64,000 nucleotides of DNA from CAYFZO01 sp965223735 (GTDB lineage: Bacteria; Pseudomonadota; Gammaproteobacteria; Poriferisulfidales; Oxydemutatoraceae), in contig OZ245010.1 in NCBI GenBank assembly GCA_965223735.1, positions 1,782,439 to 1,846,438 of the forward strand, written 5' to 3'. A program made the position numbers and the translations under genes. A model generated the notes under the pieces. That model ran no database searches. It saw nothing but the letters and a program-made list of their open reading frames with translations, and was not told the origin of the DNA. This document shows, piece by piece, positions 26,404 to 34,753 of the stretch. Position 1 is the stretch's first letter. Each line of letters starts with the position of its first letter.

Positions 26404-26912
26404 TGTATGACCTTGTCGATGTAGGAGGGGATGTCGTCGAGCGACACCGACTTCAGCAGTTCCTCGTTGGCCATGATCCAGCCGATCGTCAGCAACTTGT
26501 TCGGCATGATCCTGAGCATGCAGTTGCGCGCCTCGGCCATCGTCAGAACGCTGTCTTCGAGCAGGGTGAAGATCAACTGCTGTTTTTTTGCGTTATAGAT
26601 CTTGCGCGTGTACTTGATAAACGCGCTGCCGGGTTTGCAGATCTTGCCGCGTTCGACGACCTCGCCGGTTTCAATGATGCGTAGTTCGTCGGGGAAGGTG
26701 ATGACGACGTACCCCGAACCGTTCGCGCCCCAGCCGACCTTGTACAGCCCCTCGTCGGCGGAGGTCTCCAGGCGTTCCATCAGCGACGCCTGCGAAAACA
26801 GGTTGAACAGCAGAAACAGCACCATCAGCAGGGCGAACACCCCGCCGAAGATCTCCACCATCGGCGCGTTGTTTTTTTCCTGGTCGCGCAGGGAGTTGTG
26901 GCTGTTGATCAT
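26400..26912 (-). CDS. Small ExbD/MotB-like single-helix protein
   Basis: This 170-residue protein has a short charged N-terminus, a membrane helix VEIFGGVFALLMVLFLLFNLF (19-39) with Glu20 at the position where ExbD/MotB proteins carry Asp, and a periplasmic part of about 125 residues with two Cys (GKICKPG, EARNCMLR). The second gene of the operon, it lies seven bases from the channel gene and overlaps the next by four bases. It is a candidate second rotor or plug partner of the channel. No peptidoglycan-binding OmpA motif is visible. Confidence 0.7.
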   Translation of the reverse strand: MINSHNSLRDQEKNNAPMVEIFGGVFALLMVLFLLFNLFSQASLMERLETSADEGLYKVGWGANGSGYVVITFPDELRIIETGEVVERGKICKPGSAFIKYTRKIYNAKKQQLIFTLLEDSVLTMAEARNCMLRIMPNKLLTIGWIMANEELLKSVSLDDIPSYIDKVIQ

Positions 26913-26919
26913 CGGGCGC

Positions 26920-27960
26920 TCATAGATTGCTGAGCGGCATCTTGCGTATGCGGTTTTCGTAGTCGATCAGAAGATTGTCTTCCCAGCGTTGCAACAGTGT
27001 CTGCGCCAGTGCCAGCACGATGCTCAGGGACAATGCGATCAGCGTGGTGTCGAACGCGATGCCGAGCGGCGTGATCGCCTGACCGAGGTCGCTCGACAAT
27101 TGCGTCAGTCCCTGATGCTTGCCGATGATGCGCTGGATGCCCTCGGCGGCGAGCGAGATGCCGAGTACTGTGCCGATAAAGCCGAGGATCGGGATTGCCC
27201 AGTTGATGTATCGCGGCAGGATGTAAAACTCCAGCGATTTTTTCCATACCAGATCGAGATAGGCCTGCGGCGAGGCTGTGCCCTGTTCCTGCAGGTTCTG
27301 GTAGTAAGCCTGCATCAGCACCGAGCGCGCGCGCTTTTGCTCCGAGTTCAAAAACCGCCGCTCGCGCCACAGGATCCAGAACTTGTTAGTGAGCATCAGC
27401 AGCCCCCAGAAGAACAGCAGCACCGTGATCGGCGGGATGATGCCGCGGTCGAGGAACTTGTCGGCGTAAAACTCCCAGCCCGCGTGGTTCAGGCGCAGGT
27501 AGTGCATGACCAGCAGCAGGTAAGTCGAGACCGTCACCGACATCACGAATGCAATCATCATCGGCGGCCCTGAAAGCAGCATCGCCAGTTTGTTGATCAG
27601 CATCGGGTTGCGCGCGGTGATCGAGATGCGGTTGAGCAGCAGGTAAAACACGTACAGCGCGACAGTCGATAACAGCAGCGGCAGGTTCTGCTTGACGCCG
27701 ACCGTTTCCGCGCTCAGCAGCGGGAGCAGGATCCGGTAGGACACCGTGGCGCTTATCACGATCAGCAGCGTGAGGTTCAGCCATTCCGCGGTCCGGATCG
27801 CCGCCACCCTGCCCGGTGCCAGGTTCATCAGCGGCGGCATCAGGCCGACCGCGAGTCCCGCCGCGAGGCCGTTCTGCACTGGCAGGTTCAGCGTGTACGC
27901 AAGGCTCGCGCCGGCGGTCCCGAACAGGATCAGGGAGGCGATCGTGATGATCAGTTGCAT
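26920..27960 (-). CDS. MotA/TolQ/ExbB-family proton channel protein
   Basis: This 346-residue protein is the first gene of the operon. Its C-terminal third carries the family signature: IPILGFIGTVLGISLAAEGI (channel helix 2) and AITPLGIAFDTTLIALSLSIVLAL (channel helix 3), separated by a short loop, with a large cytoplasmic insert before. The N-terminal part has extra hydrophobic segments (about 1-20, 25-45, 60-80, 90-110, 125-155, 175-195), more than the three of ExbB or four of MotA. Family members form pentamers around a dimer of single-helix proteins and convert ion flow into rotation or force. AGGA lies about ten bases before the ATG. No flagellar, Tol or TonB genes are next to it, so the output is a different envelope task. 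Confidence 0.85.
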   Translation of the reverse strand: MQLIITIASLILFGTAGASLAYTLNLPVQNGLAAGLAVGLMPPLMNLAPGRVAAIRTAEWLNLTLLIVISATVSYRILLPLLSAETVGVKQNLPLLLSTVALYVFYLLLNRISITARNPMLINKLAMLLSGPPMMIAFVMSVTVSTYLLLVMHYLRLNHAGWEFYADKFLDRGIIPPITVLLFFWGLLMLTNKFWILWRERRFLNSEQKRARSVLMQAYYQNLQEQGTASPQAYLDLVWKKSLEFYILPRYINWAIPILGFIGTVLGISLAAEGIQRIIGKHQGLTQLSSDLGQAITPLGIAFDTTLIALSLSIVLALAQTLLQRWEDNLLIDYENRIRKMPLSNL

Positions 27961-28103
27961 GGTCGTTGGTCCTGTATTCAGCGTGTTGGAATGGCGGGGG
28001 CGGGGTTTACAGCCCGTCCGGCCGGACGTATTCAGTTTGCCTGCGACGGGCGTAATCAGGCTCCCGGGAAAGCACTATGTTATACGATATTCGCGTCGAT
28101 GTT

Positions 28104-28715
28104 ATGCCGACAGTCACACCAATTCCCGGTGCAGGGGGTTCCATGCGGGATTTAACACAGGCGGCCGTCCGCCACTTTGTACTCGGCACCGCGTTGCGTC
28201 CGCCGTATCCCGACGCGACGGCGCAGGCGCTGTTCGGCATGGGCTGCTTCTGGGGCGCCGAGCGCGGCTTCTGGATGCTCGACGGCGTGTATTCAACCAT
28301 GGTCGGCTACGCCGGTGGCCACACGCCCGACCCGACCTACCGCGAGGTCTGCACCGGCCGCGCCGGCCACGCCGAAGTCGTGCGCGTGGTGTTTTATCCT
28401 GAGGTCGTTGCCTACGGGGCGCTGTTGACGTTGTTCTGGCAATCGCACGATCCCACGCAGGGCATGCGTCAGGGCAACGACGTCGGCACGCAGTACCGTT
28501 CCGGCGTTTACACCTGCGACGACGAGCAGATGGCGCAGGCGCTCGCGTCGCGTGACGCGTACCAGGCGGCGTTGACCCGTGCCGGGTATGGCGAAATCAC
28601 CACCGAGATTGTTAAGGCGCCTGAGTTTTATTATGCTGAGGCGTATCACCAGCAATATCTTGCGAAGAACCCCGGCGGCTATTGCGGACTCGGCGGCACC
28701 GGCGTCGAGTTCTGA
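28104..28715 (+). CDS. msrA: Peptide methionine sulfoxide reductase MsrA
   Basis: This enzyme of about 203 residues reduces methionine-S-sulfoxide in proteins. The catalytic motif GCFWGAERGFW has its nucleophile at Cys48; the segments GYAGGHTPDPTYREVCTGRAGHAEVV and QGNDVGTQYRS are canonical. The resolving Cys in PGGYCGLGG is kept, but the protein ends GTGVEF, so the second recycling Cys found near the end of E. coli MsrA is missing. That implies a two-cysteine cycle with thioredoxin reducing the first disulfide directly. ATG codons at 28077 and 28143 are alternative starts; none has a strong ribosome site. Confidence 0.9.
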   Translation: MPTVTPIPGAGGSMRDLTQAAVRHFVLGTALRPPYPDATAQALFGMGCFWGAERGFWMLDGVYSTMVGYAGGHTPDPTYREVCTGRAGHAEVVRVVFYPEVVAYGALLTLFWQSHDPTQGMRQGNDVGTQYRSGVYTCDDEQMAQALASRDAYQAALTRAGYGEITTEIVKAPEFYYAEAYHQQYLAKNPGGYCGLGGTGVEF

Positions 28716-29133
28716 CCCGGGGCATTACTTCGCCTGCTACATCAATCTAAGGGGCACGAGGGGTTTATCTGAATTCCCACGGTATATGATCTGCCAGTGG
28801 GCGCCATTGTTCCGTGCAAAGCCCCGCTCGGGGCCGGTGTGCCCGCCGGGAAGGCGGCGGAGGGGCTGCCGCACATGATCGATCCCGCCGCCGCATCTGA
28901 TTTCGGCGGGTTTGCGACCGGGGCGGAGTTGAAAACAGGTTTGGCGGAGTCAGGGGTGCGGATGACGCGGCGTCTGTTGGCTTCTGCCAGTTTGGCCGTT
29001 GCCTCTGTGACGCGGGTCCTCACATTTTGAGCGCCGGGCATATAATCCCCCCGATGCACCTCAGACTGCGAAAGATCAAGCCGATGACAACGCCGCAGGC
29101 CGGGTTGGCGGCCGTGTGGCGCTGGCGCCTGCC
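28716..29133. other. Intergenic region with a candidate promoter
   Basis: No convincing gene is seen. A perfect TATAAT at 29041-29046 lies about 90 bases before the hydrolase start, but the -35 region is not recognisable. Confidence 0.4.
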
Positions 29134-29874
29134 ATGGTGAACATCCCCTTCTTATTCTTTTTTGCGCTGCTGGTTTCATCCGCCGCCCACGCGGACGGCG
29201 CCGCCGTCTCCTACAAGGTCAACGGGCAACCCTACGAAGGCTATTTCATCACGCCGTCCGCCGACGCGCCGTTGGTGTTGCTGATCCACGACTGGGACGG
29301 TCTGACCGATTATGAAATCCGCCGCGCCGGGATGCTCGCCGACATGGGATATGCGGTGTTTGCCGCAGACCTGTTCGGTGCGGGTGTGCGGCCGACGGAG
29401 ATCGAAGACAAACGCCGGCACACCGGCGAACTGTTCGCCGACCGCAAAAAGATGCGTGCCTTGCTGCGCGGCGCGTTGGACACCGCAATGTCCAAAGGCG
29501 CTGACGCTCACAACGCCGTGGCGATGGGCTATTGCTTCGGCGGCTCCGCCGTGCTCGAACTCGCGAGGGCCGGCGTCGCCCTCAGGGGCTTTGTCACTTT
29601 CCACGGTGGCCTGAAGACCCCGGCGGGGCAGGACTATGCCGACACCGAAGGCAGGCTGCTGGTCCTGCACGGCACGGCGGACCGCCTGATCACGATGGAC
29701 CAATTCGCCGCGCTCGGCGATGAGTTCGAGCGGGCAGGTGTCTCTCACGAGATGATCGCCTACGGCGGCGCGCCGCACGGGTTCACCGTATTCGGTTCGG
29801 ACAAGTACCGCGAAGACGCCGACCGGAAGTCATGGAAGCGGTTTGCGGAGTTTCTGGCCGACACGTTGAAGTGA
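29134..29874 (+). CDS. Secreted dienelactone hydrolase-family protein
   Basis: This 246-residue alpha/beta hydrolase has a signal peptide (VNIPFLFFFALLVSSAAHA, cleavage near residue 20). The catalytic triad is visible as Cys134 in GYCFGG, Asp183 in HGTADRLI and His215 in APHGFTV. The oxyanion region IHDWDGLTDYEIRRAGMLADMGYAVFAADLFG matches the family. Substrate is unknown; family members cleave lactones or esters. An in-frame GTG at 29116 would place six residues before the signal peptide, so I prefer the ATG at 29134. An 8-bp inverted repeat (CCGCCCGT/ACGGGCGG, 29875-29899) follows the stop but lacks a T run. Confidence 0.83.
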   Translation: MVNIPFLFFFALLVSSAAHADGAAVSYKVNGQPYEGYFITPSADAPLVLLIHDWDGLTDYEIRRAGMLADMGYAVFAADLFGAGVRPTEIEDKRRHTGELFADRKKMRALLRGALDTAMSKGADAHNAVAMGYCFGGSAVLELARAGVALRGFVTFHGGLKTPAGQDYADTEGRLLVLHGTADRLITMDQFAALGDEFERAGVSHEMIAYGGAPHGFTVFGSDKYREDADRKSWKRFAEFLADTLK

Positions 29875-29912
29875 CCGCCCGTTGAAAATGCACGGGCGGC
29901 GGCAAGCCGGAA

Positions 29913-29952
29913 GGTTCACGCGGGCAGGGGCGTTCGGCTCTTCCGAACCTCG
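29913..29952. repeat. Diverged duplicate of the 3' end of ptrB
   Basis: These 40 bases resemble 29983-30023, the last codons of the oligopeptidase gene (GGTTCA, GGGCAGG and CTTCCGAACCTCG are shared). The copy lies downstream of the real stop. Confidence 0.6.
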
Positions 29953-29985
29953 AACGAGCGCTGTTCCGTCTTCTCCTTCTCGGGT

Positions 29986-32115
29986 TCATGTGGGCAGGTC
30001 CCGGCCCGTTCTTCCGAACCTCGTCAGCACAAACGCATACATCAGCGAGACTTCTTTCAGACGATCAAATCGCCCCGACGCGCCGCCGTGTCCCGCCGAC
30101 AAATTGGTTTTCAGCAACAACTGGTTGCGGTCGGTCTTCAGCGCCCGTAATTTAGCCACCCATTTCGCCGGTTCCCAATACGTCACGCGCGGGTCGCTGA
30201 CGCCCGCGGTGACCAGAATATGCGGATACGCCTGTGCTTTGACGTTGTCATAAGGCGAGTACGCCGCGATCGTGCGGTACGCCGCTTCGCTCTCGACCGG
30301 GTTGCCCCATTCCGGCCATTCGGGCGGCGTCAGCGGCAGGTCGCCGTCGCACATCGTGTTCAGTACATCGACGAACGGCACGTCCGTGACTGCGGCGTGG
30401 AACAGCGCCGGACGTTCATTCAGCACCGCGCCGATCAACATGCCCCCCGCCGAGCCTCCGTGAATTGCGATATTGCCCGCGCGCGTGATCCCCTCGCTGA
30501 CCAGATACTCGGCCGCCGCAATGAAGTCCGAGAAGGTGTTCAGTTTGTGTTCCAGTTTTCCGTTGCGGTACCAGGCATAGCCCTTCTCCATGCCGCCGCG
30601 GGTGTGCGCGATCGCGTAGATGAAGCCGCGGTCCGCCAGCGACAGGCGGTTGGCCGAGAATGCCGCCGGCGTTGAGTGGCCGTAGGCGCCGTAGCCGTAC
30701 AGCCACACCGGTGACGAGCCGTCGAGCGGCGTGTTTTTTGCGTACAGCAGGCTCAGCGGCACCGTCTCGCCGTCCGCCACCGGCGCGTTCAGGCGGCGCG
30801 TGATATAGCGTTGCGGCTGATGCCCCGGCACGTGCTTTTCCTTTTGCAAAGTGCGCTCGCGCGTGTGCATTTCGTAATCGAATATCCGCGTCGGCGTGGT
30901 CATCGACGAGTAGGCGAAGCGTAACTTGGTGCTGTTTGCATCCAGCGTATTGACGAGGTCCAGTTCGTACGCCTGTTCGTCAAACGCGATCGCGTGTTCG
31001 TTTACGATCCGGTTGTGATCGTTGAGCTCGGCGACGACCAGGCGCGGCAGGGCGTCCTCGCGTTCGGCGCGTACCAGGAAGCCGCGTGCGACCAGAATGC
31101 CTTCGAGCAGCACGCCCGCGCGCGGCACGATCAGGTCGCGCCACGACGCACGGCCGGGCGAGGACAGGGGGGCGGTGACCAACTTGTAATCCTCCGCGCC
31201 GCCGGCGTTCGTCATGATCAGCAGTTCGCCCGCGCGTTCTTCAACCATGTATTCAACGCCGGTCTCGCGCGCCGCGACCAGCCGCGCCGTCCCCGCGCCG
31301 TCGTCTGCGTCGAGCAGACGCACCTCCGTCGTGACATGGTCGTGTGCGCCGATCACGATAAAGCGGTTCAGGCGCGTCCTGCCGAGGCCGACGAAAAACC
31401 CCGGGTCGCGTTCGCGGTAGATCACCCGGTCCGCGTCCGCCGCGTCGCCGAGGCGGTGCAGCGCCACGTGCTCCGGACGGTGGTTGTCATTCTGCGCGAC
31501 ATAGACGAGGGCGCGGCCGTCGTTGGTCCATACAACATCAGGCTGTACGCGCTCGATGCGTTCATCGAGCAGCCGTCCGCTTGAGAGATCGCGCACGTGC
31601 AATGTGTGAAACTCCGAACCGTTGGTGTCGATGCAATAGGCGAGATAGCGGTGGTCGGGACTGTGCACGCACGCACCGACATGGAGATAATCCAGCCCCT
31701 CGGCCTCGCGGTTGCCGTCGAGCAGGACTTCCTCGCCTTCGAGCGGTGTTTCGGGCGAGAAGCGCGCGTGGTGTGCGGGGCAGCGGCAGAATGTCGGGTA
31801 CTGCACGTCGCCCGCTTGGCGCGTGTAGTAGGCGAAGTCGCCGTCGCGGTCGGGTACCGACATGTCGTTGTCGGTGATGCGCGCGCGCATTTCGCGGTAC
31901 AGCGTGTCCTCGAGCGCGCGCGCCGTCGCCGTCGCCGCGTCGGTATAGGTATTCTCGGCTTCAAGGTAGGCATGGATATCGGGCGCCAGCAGCGACGGGT
32001 CTTTCAACACTGCCTGCCAGTTCGCATCGCGCAGCCATGCGTAGTTGTCGCAGCGCTCAATGTCATGGAGAGTGGAGCGATGCGGTTTTTTCCTTGCGAT
32101 CGGCGGCTTATTCAT
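29986..32115 (-). CDS. ptrB: Oligopeptidase B (S9A prolyl oligopeptidase family)
   Basis: This 709-residue serine peptidase is predicted to cut short peptides after Arg or Lys. The N-terminal propeller runs from about 70 to 420, and the C-terminal hydrolase domain holds Ser555 in GGSAGG, Asp641 in GVSDPRV and His676 in SAGHGG. Spacing between the triad residues is close to that of E. coli PtrB. HTRGGMEKGYAWYRNGK is the usual segment ahead of the active site. The start is the ATG giving MNKPPIARKKPHRSTLHDI, in line with other PtrB; an upstream in-frame start at 32289 would run into the thpR gene. No signal peptide, so cytoplasmic or periplasmic location is open. Confidence 0.9.
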   Translation of the reverse strand: MNKPPIARKKPHRSTLHDIERCDNYAWLRDANWQAVLKDPSLLAPDIHAYLEAENTYTDAATATARALEDTLYREMRARITDNDMSVPDRDGDFAYYTRQAGDVQYPTFCRCPAHHARFSPETPLEGEEVLLDGNREAEGLDYLHVGACVHSPDHRYLAYCIDTNGSEFHTLHVRDLSSGRLLDERIERVQPDVVWTNDGRALVYVAQNDNHRPEHVALHRLGDAADADRVIYRERDPGFFVGLGRTRLNRFIVIGAHDHVTTEVRLLDADDGAGTARLVAARETGVEYMVEERAGELLIMTNAGGAEDYKLVTAPLSSPGRASWRDLIVPRAGVLLEGILVARGFLVRAEREDALPRLVVAELNDHNRIVNEHAIAFDEQAYELDLVNTLDANSTKLRFAYSSMTTPTRIFDYEMHTRERTLQKEKHVPGHQPQRYITRRLNAPVADGETVPLSLLYAKNTPLDGSSPVWLYGYGAYGHSTPAAFSANRLSLADRGFIYAIAHTRGGMEKGYAWYRNGKLEHKLNTFSDFIAAAEYLVSEGITRAGNIAIHGGSAGGMLIGAVLNERPALFHAAVTDVPFVDVLNTMCDGDLPLTPPEWPEWGNPVESEAAYRTIAAYSPYDNVKAQAYPHILVTAGVSDPRVTYWEPAKWVAKLRALKTDRNQLLLKTNLSAGHGGASGRFDRLKEVSLMYAFVLTRFGRTGRDLPT

Positions 32116-32176
32116 GGCTTTCAAAACGGATCTCCCGGCGATGACGCTTGGGCGGTCCGTTGCAGTGCACCCCGGT

Positions 32177-32725
32177 TTATGAGGCTTTGCGATACTCCTC
32201 GATCGGCACGTACACCACGCCGTCGCTTTGTTGCACCGACTCCACCATGAAGAACCGGTCAACCCATAACTCAACCGACGGTGTCTCATCGGGGATCGGC
32301 AACCCTGCTGCCTTGCGGAACAGCGTCACGTGCGGCCTGAATTCGCGCCGGTCGTGGTAACCGCACGGCCCCAGCGCCCGTTGCAGACGCTTGTGCAGGG
32401 TTCTCAGCGCTACCGGAATTACCGACGGCCCCAGCCAACACACCGCCCGCCGGTCAAAATAGCCGAAACGGTCGAGCGCGACGCTGAACCCGGGGATCTC
32501 GACCGTCCCCGCCGCCTGCGCATAATACTCGCGCCGGTGTGCCGATACCTCGCCCAAAAATGCCAGCGTCAGATGGAAGTTATCGGGCATCACCGCCCGC
32601 GCGCCGCCCGCATCAAAACCCGCCTGCACCCACGCCAGAAGATCGCGGGCGTCGTTATCCGGGCGCACGGCAAAAAACAGCCGCGCCCGTTCCGCGCTGG
32701 TGGCGTGCCTGATGGTGGTTCTCAT
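32177..32725 (-). CDS. thpR: RNA 2',3'-cyclic 3'-phosphodiesterase (2H family)
   Basis: This 182-residue protein has the two HxTL motifs of the 2H superfamily, HLTL at residues 51-54 and HVTL at 132-135, with RLFFAVRPD at the N-terminus as in bacterial ThpR. It opens 2',3'-cyclic phosphates on RNA and was first described as a 2'-5' RNA ligase in vitro. It lies 61 bases upstream of ptrB on the same strand and may be co-transcribed. Confidence 0.87.
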   Translation of the reverse strand: MRTTIRHATSAERARLFFAVRPDNDARDLLAWVQAGFDAGGARAVMPDNFHLTLAFLGEVSAHRREYYAQAAGTVEIPGFSVALDRFGYFDRRAVCWLGPSVIPVALRTLHKRLQRALGPCGYHDRREFRPHVTLFRKAAGLPIPDETPSVELWVDRFFMVESVQQSDGVVYVPIEEYRKAS

Positions 32726-32838
32726 TTCAGTCTGCGTTGCCGACAGGAACGATGCAACGGTTCACACTGTATAATACCCTCGCCGTCGACCGGACAGCGG
32801 TGTTTCATCAGGTATTTCATCAGATTCCGGCAGTCACC

Positions 32839-32914
<76 letters not shown>

Positions 32915-33078
32915 GTTCCCGTTCATGGTTTATCGAGAGGGAACAGGGTCAACGGGAAAGGGGTATATAACCCCCGGACAGACACGCGCTTTCCGTTTTA
33001 ATCACTTCGGTCGGGCCTGTATATTTTGTTCAGCGCTTCCTCAAATGTAATTCACCGCGGCGGCTTGTACCCTGATCA

Positions 33079-34167
33079 ATGACAAGATCACTCAGCATCA
33101 TCGTGCCTGTTCTGAATGAGGCGGAGAATATCCCCGTATTGGTTGAAAGGCTGCACCGGAGTTTGCGCGACGTCGATTGGGAAGTGATTTTTGTTGACGA
33201 TAATTCACGGGATAACACCCGCAAGACGCTGATTGAAATTGCGCAGGCGGATTCTCAGGTCAGGTTTTTAACGCGCATCGGGCGTCAGGGACTGTCAACC
33301 GCGGTGATCGAGGGCGCGTTATCCAGCTCCGCCCACTGCATTGCCGTGATGGACGGAGACTTGCAACACGATGAAACCCTGCTGGGTGACATGCTCGATC
33401 TTCTGGTGCGGGATAAGGCGGACATAGTAGTGGGCAGCCGTTTTCTGGGAGGCGCCTCGGCCGGAGCGCTCGGCGCCGGGCGAGAGCGCATGAGCCGCCT
33501 CGGGAACCGGCTCTCGCGGCGTGTCATCAAAACCGGGCTGACCGATCCGCTGAGCGGGTTTTTTATGCTGAAGCGCGGTGTGTTTGACGGGATCGCCGGA
33601 GAGCTTTCGGGCACCGGGTTTAAGGTCCTGCTCGATATTCTTTCCACTGCTGGGTCGCGATTGAGGGTAACAGAACTGCCGTTTAAGTTCAGCTCCAGGC
33701 TTCATGGAGAGTCAAAGATCGACAGCCTGGTAACGCTGGAATTCTTTCTGTTGCTGGCTGACAAATGGTTCGGGCGCTACATACCCGCGCGTTTTCTGCT
33801 GTTCACCACGGTGGGTGGTTTGGGTATGGGCGTGCATATCATCATTCTGGGCCTGCTGTACAAAATCTTGGAGGTGGATTTCTATTTTTCCCAAGTCGCG
33901 GCCACATTGTCCGCCATGGCGTTCAATTTCACGCTGAACAATGTTTTCACCTATCGCGACAGAAAATTGCGCGGCCTGGCTTTTTTCAAAGGCCTGCTGT
34001 CGTTTTATGTAATCTGCTCGATCGGCGCGCTCGCCAATTTCCAGTTCGCTGAATTTTTGTTCCAAAACGAGCTTCACTGGATCCTGGCCGGCATTTCAGG
34101 GGCGGTCGTCGGGGCGGTTTGGAACTATGCCGTGAGTTCCATTTTCACCTGGGGAAGACCCAAGTGA
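33079..34167 (+). CDS. DPM1-like family 2 glycosyltransferase fused to a GtrA-type membrane domain
   Basis: This 362-residue protein has a GT-A fold in residues 1-225: IIVPVLNEAENIPVLVERL, FVDDNSRDNT, and metal-binding VMDGDLQHDE, followed by VVGSRFLGG and DPLSGFFMLKR. Residues 230-360 form four membrane helices of the GtrA/DPMS type (FLLFTTVGGLGMGVHIIILGLLY, FNFTLNNVFTYRDRK). It probably transfers a sugar from a nucleotide donor to polyprenyl phosphate for envelope or glycoprotein glycosylation. The TMTC-like TPR transferase 590 bases downstream, facing it, could use such a lipid-linked sugar. Confidence 0.87.
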   Translation: MTRSLSIIVPVLNEAENIPVLVERLHRSLRDVDWEVIFVDDNSRDNTRKTLIEIAQADSQVRFLTRIGRQGLSTAVIEGALSSSAHCIAVMDGDLQHDETLLGDMLDLLVRDKADIVVGSRFLGGASAGALGAGRERMSRLGNRLSRRVIKTGLTDPLSGFFMLKRGVFDGIAGELSGTGFKVLLDILSTAGSRLRVTELPFKFSSRLHGESKIDSLVTLEFFLLLADKWFGRYIPARFLLFTTVGGLGMGVHIIILGLLYKILEVDFYFSQVAATLSAMAFNFTLNNVFTYRDRKLRGLAFFKGLLSFYVICSIGALANFQFAEFLFQNELHWILAGISGAVVGAVWNYAVSSIFTWGRPK

Positions 34168-34753
34168 GCAGAACGTCCGCCGTCGTGTATTGACCGTGCT
34201 TGTCGAACCCGGTCATCGCTCCGGCATGGGCTTGAGGGCGCGTTGCAGCGATGCGCTTCGTCCGGTGCCGTCCCGGGTGCGGCGGTTGCGAACAGGTCCC
34301 CGTGATCGCGGAAAAGGAGGTCGGCGATCTGTTGCAGGGCGGTTGCGGACAGGTCTTTGCAGAACCGATTTTCCGAAAAACCGCGTGTCGGTCCGGGTGA
34401 TGCGGGCAATCTGAGGGCGACGGACGCACAGACAATCGTCAACCCGCCTGAAGCCCATCGCCGGGAATAAACGCCCTGCTTGAGGGATGATCATCCGCCT
34501 CCCTCCCGCGGGGTCGGCGATCTGTTGCAGGGCGGTTGCGGACAGGTCTTTGCAAAACCGATTTTCCGAAAAACCGCGTGTCGGTCCGGGTGATGCGGGC
34601 AATCTGAGGGCGACGGACGCGCAGACAATCGTCAACCCGCCTGAAGCCCATCGCCGGGAATAAACGCCCTGCTTGAGGGATGATCATCCGCCTCCCTCCC
34701 GCACGGTCTTGCATGTTTGCGTAGGCCGCCGGGCGCACGGCACGCGAAGTTGA
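34168..34753. other. Intergenic region between convergent glycosyltransferase genes
   Basis: Mostly filled by the 193-bp tandem duplication. The frames that cross it repeat the same peptide and look non-coding. Confidence 0.6.
34321..34706. repeat. 193-bp direct tandem duplication
   Basis: Copy 1 (34321-34513) and copy 2 (34514-34706) both begin TCGGCGATCTGTTGCAGGGC and end CCTCCCTCCCGC, with only a few differences. A shorter diverged relative of the start (GGCGGTTGCGAACAGGTC) lies just before copy 1. Confidence 0.9.

Noticed and set aside
22994..27960. Zorya-type phage defence system
   Set aside because: There is a MotA-like channel, but no OmpA-type ZorB and no ZorC, ZorD or ZorE helicase or nuclease genes adjoin it.
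29875..29899. Intrinsic terminator after the dienelactone hydrolase gene
   Set aside because: The 8-bp inverted repeat is perfect, but no T run follows on either strand.
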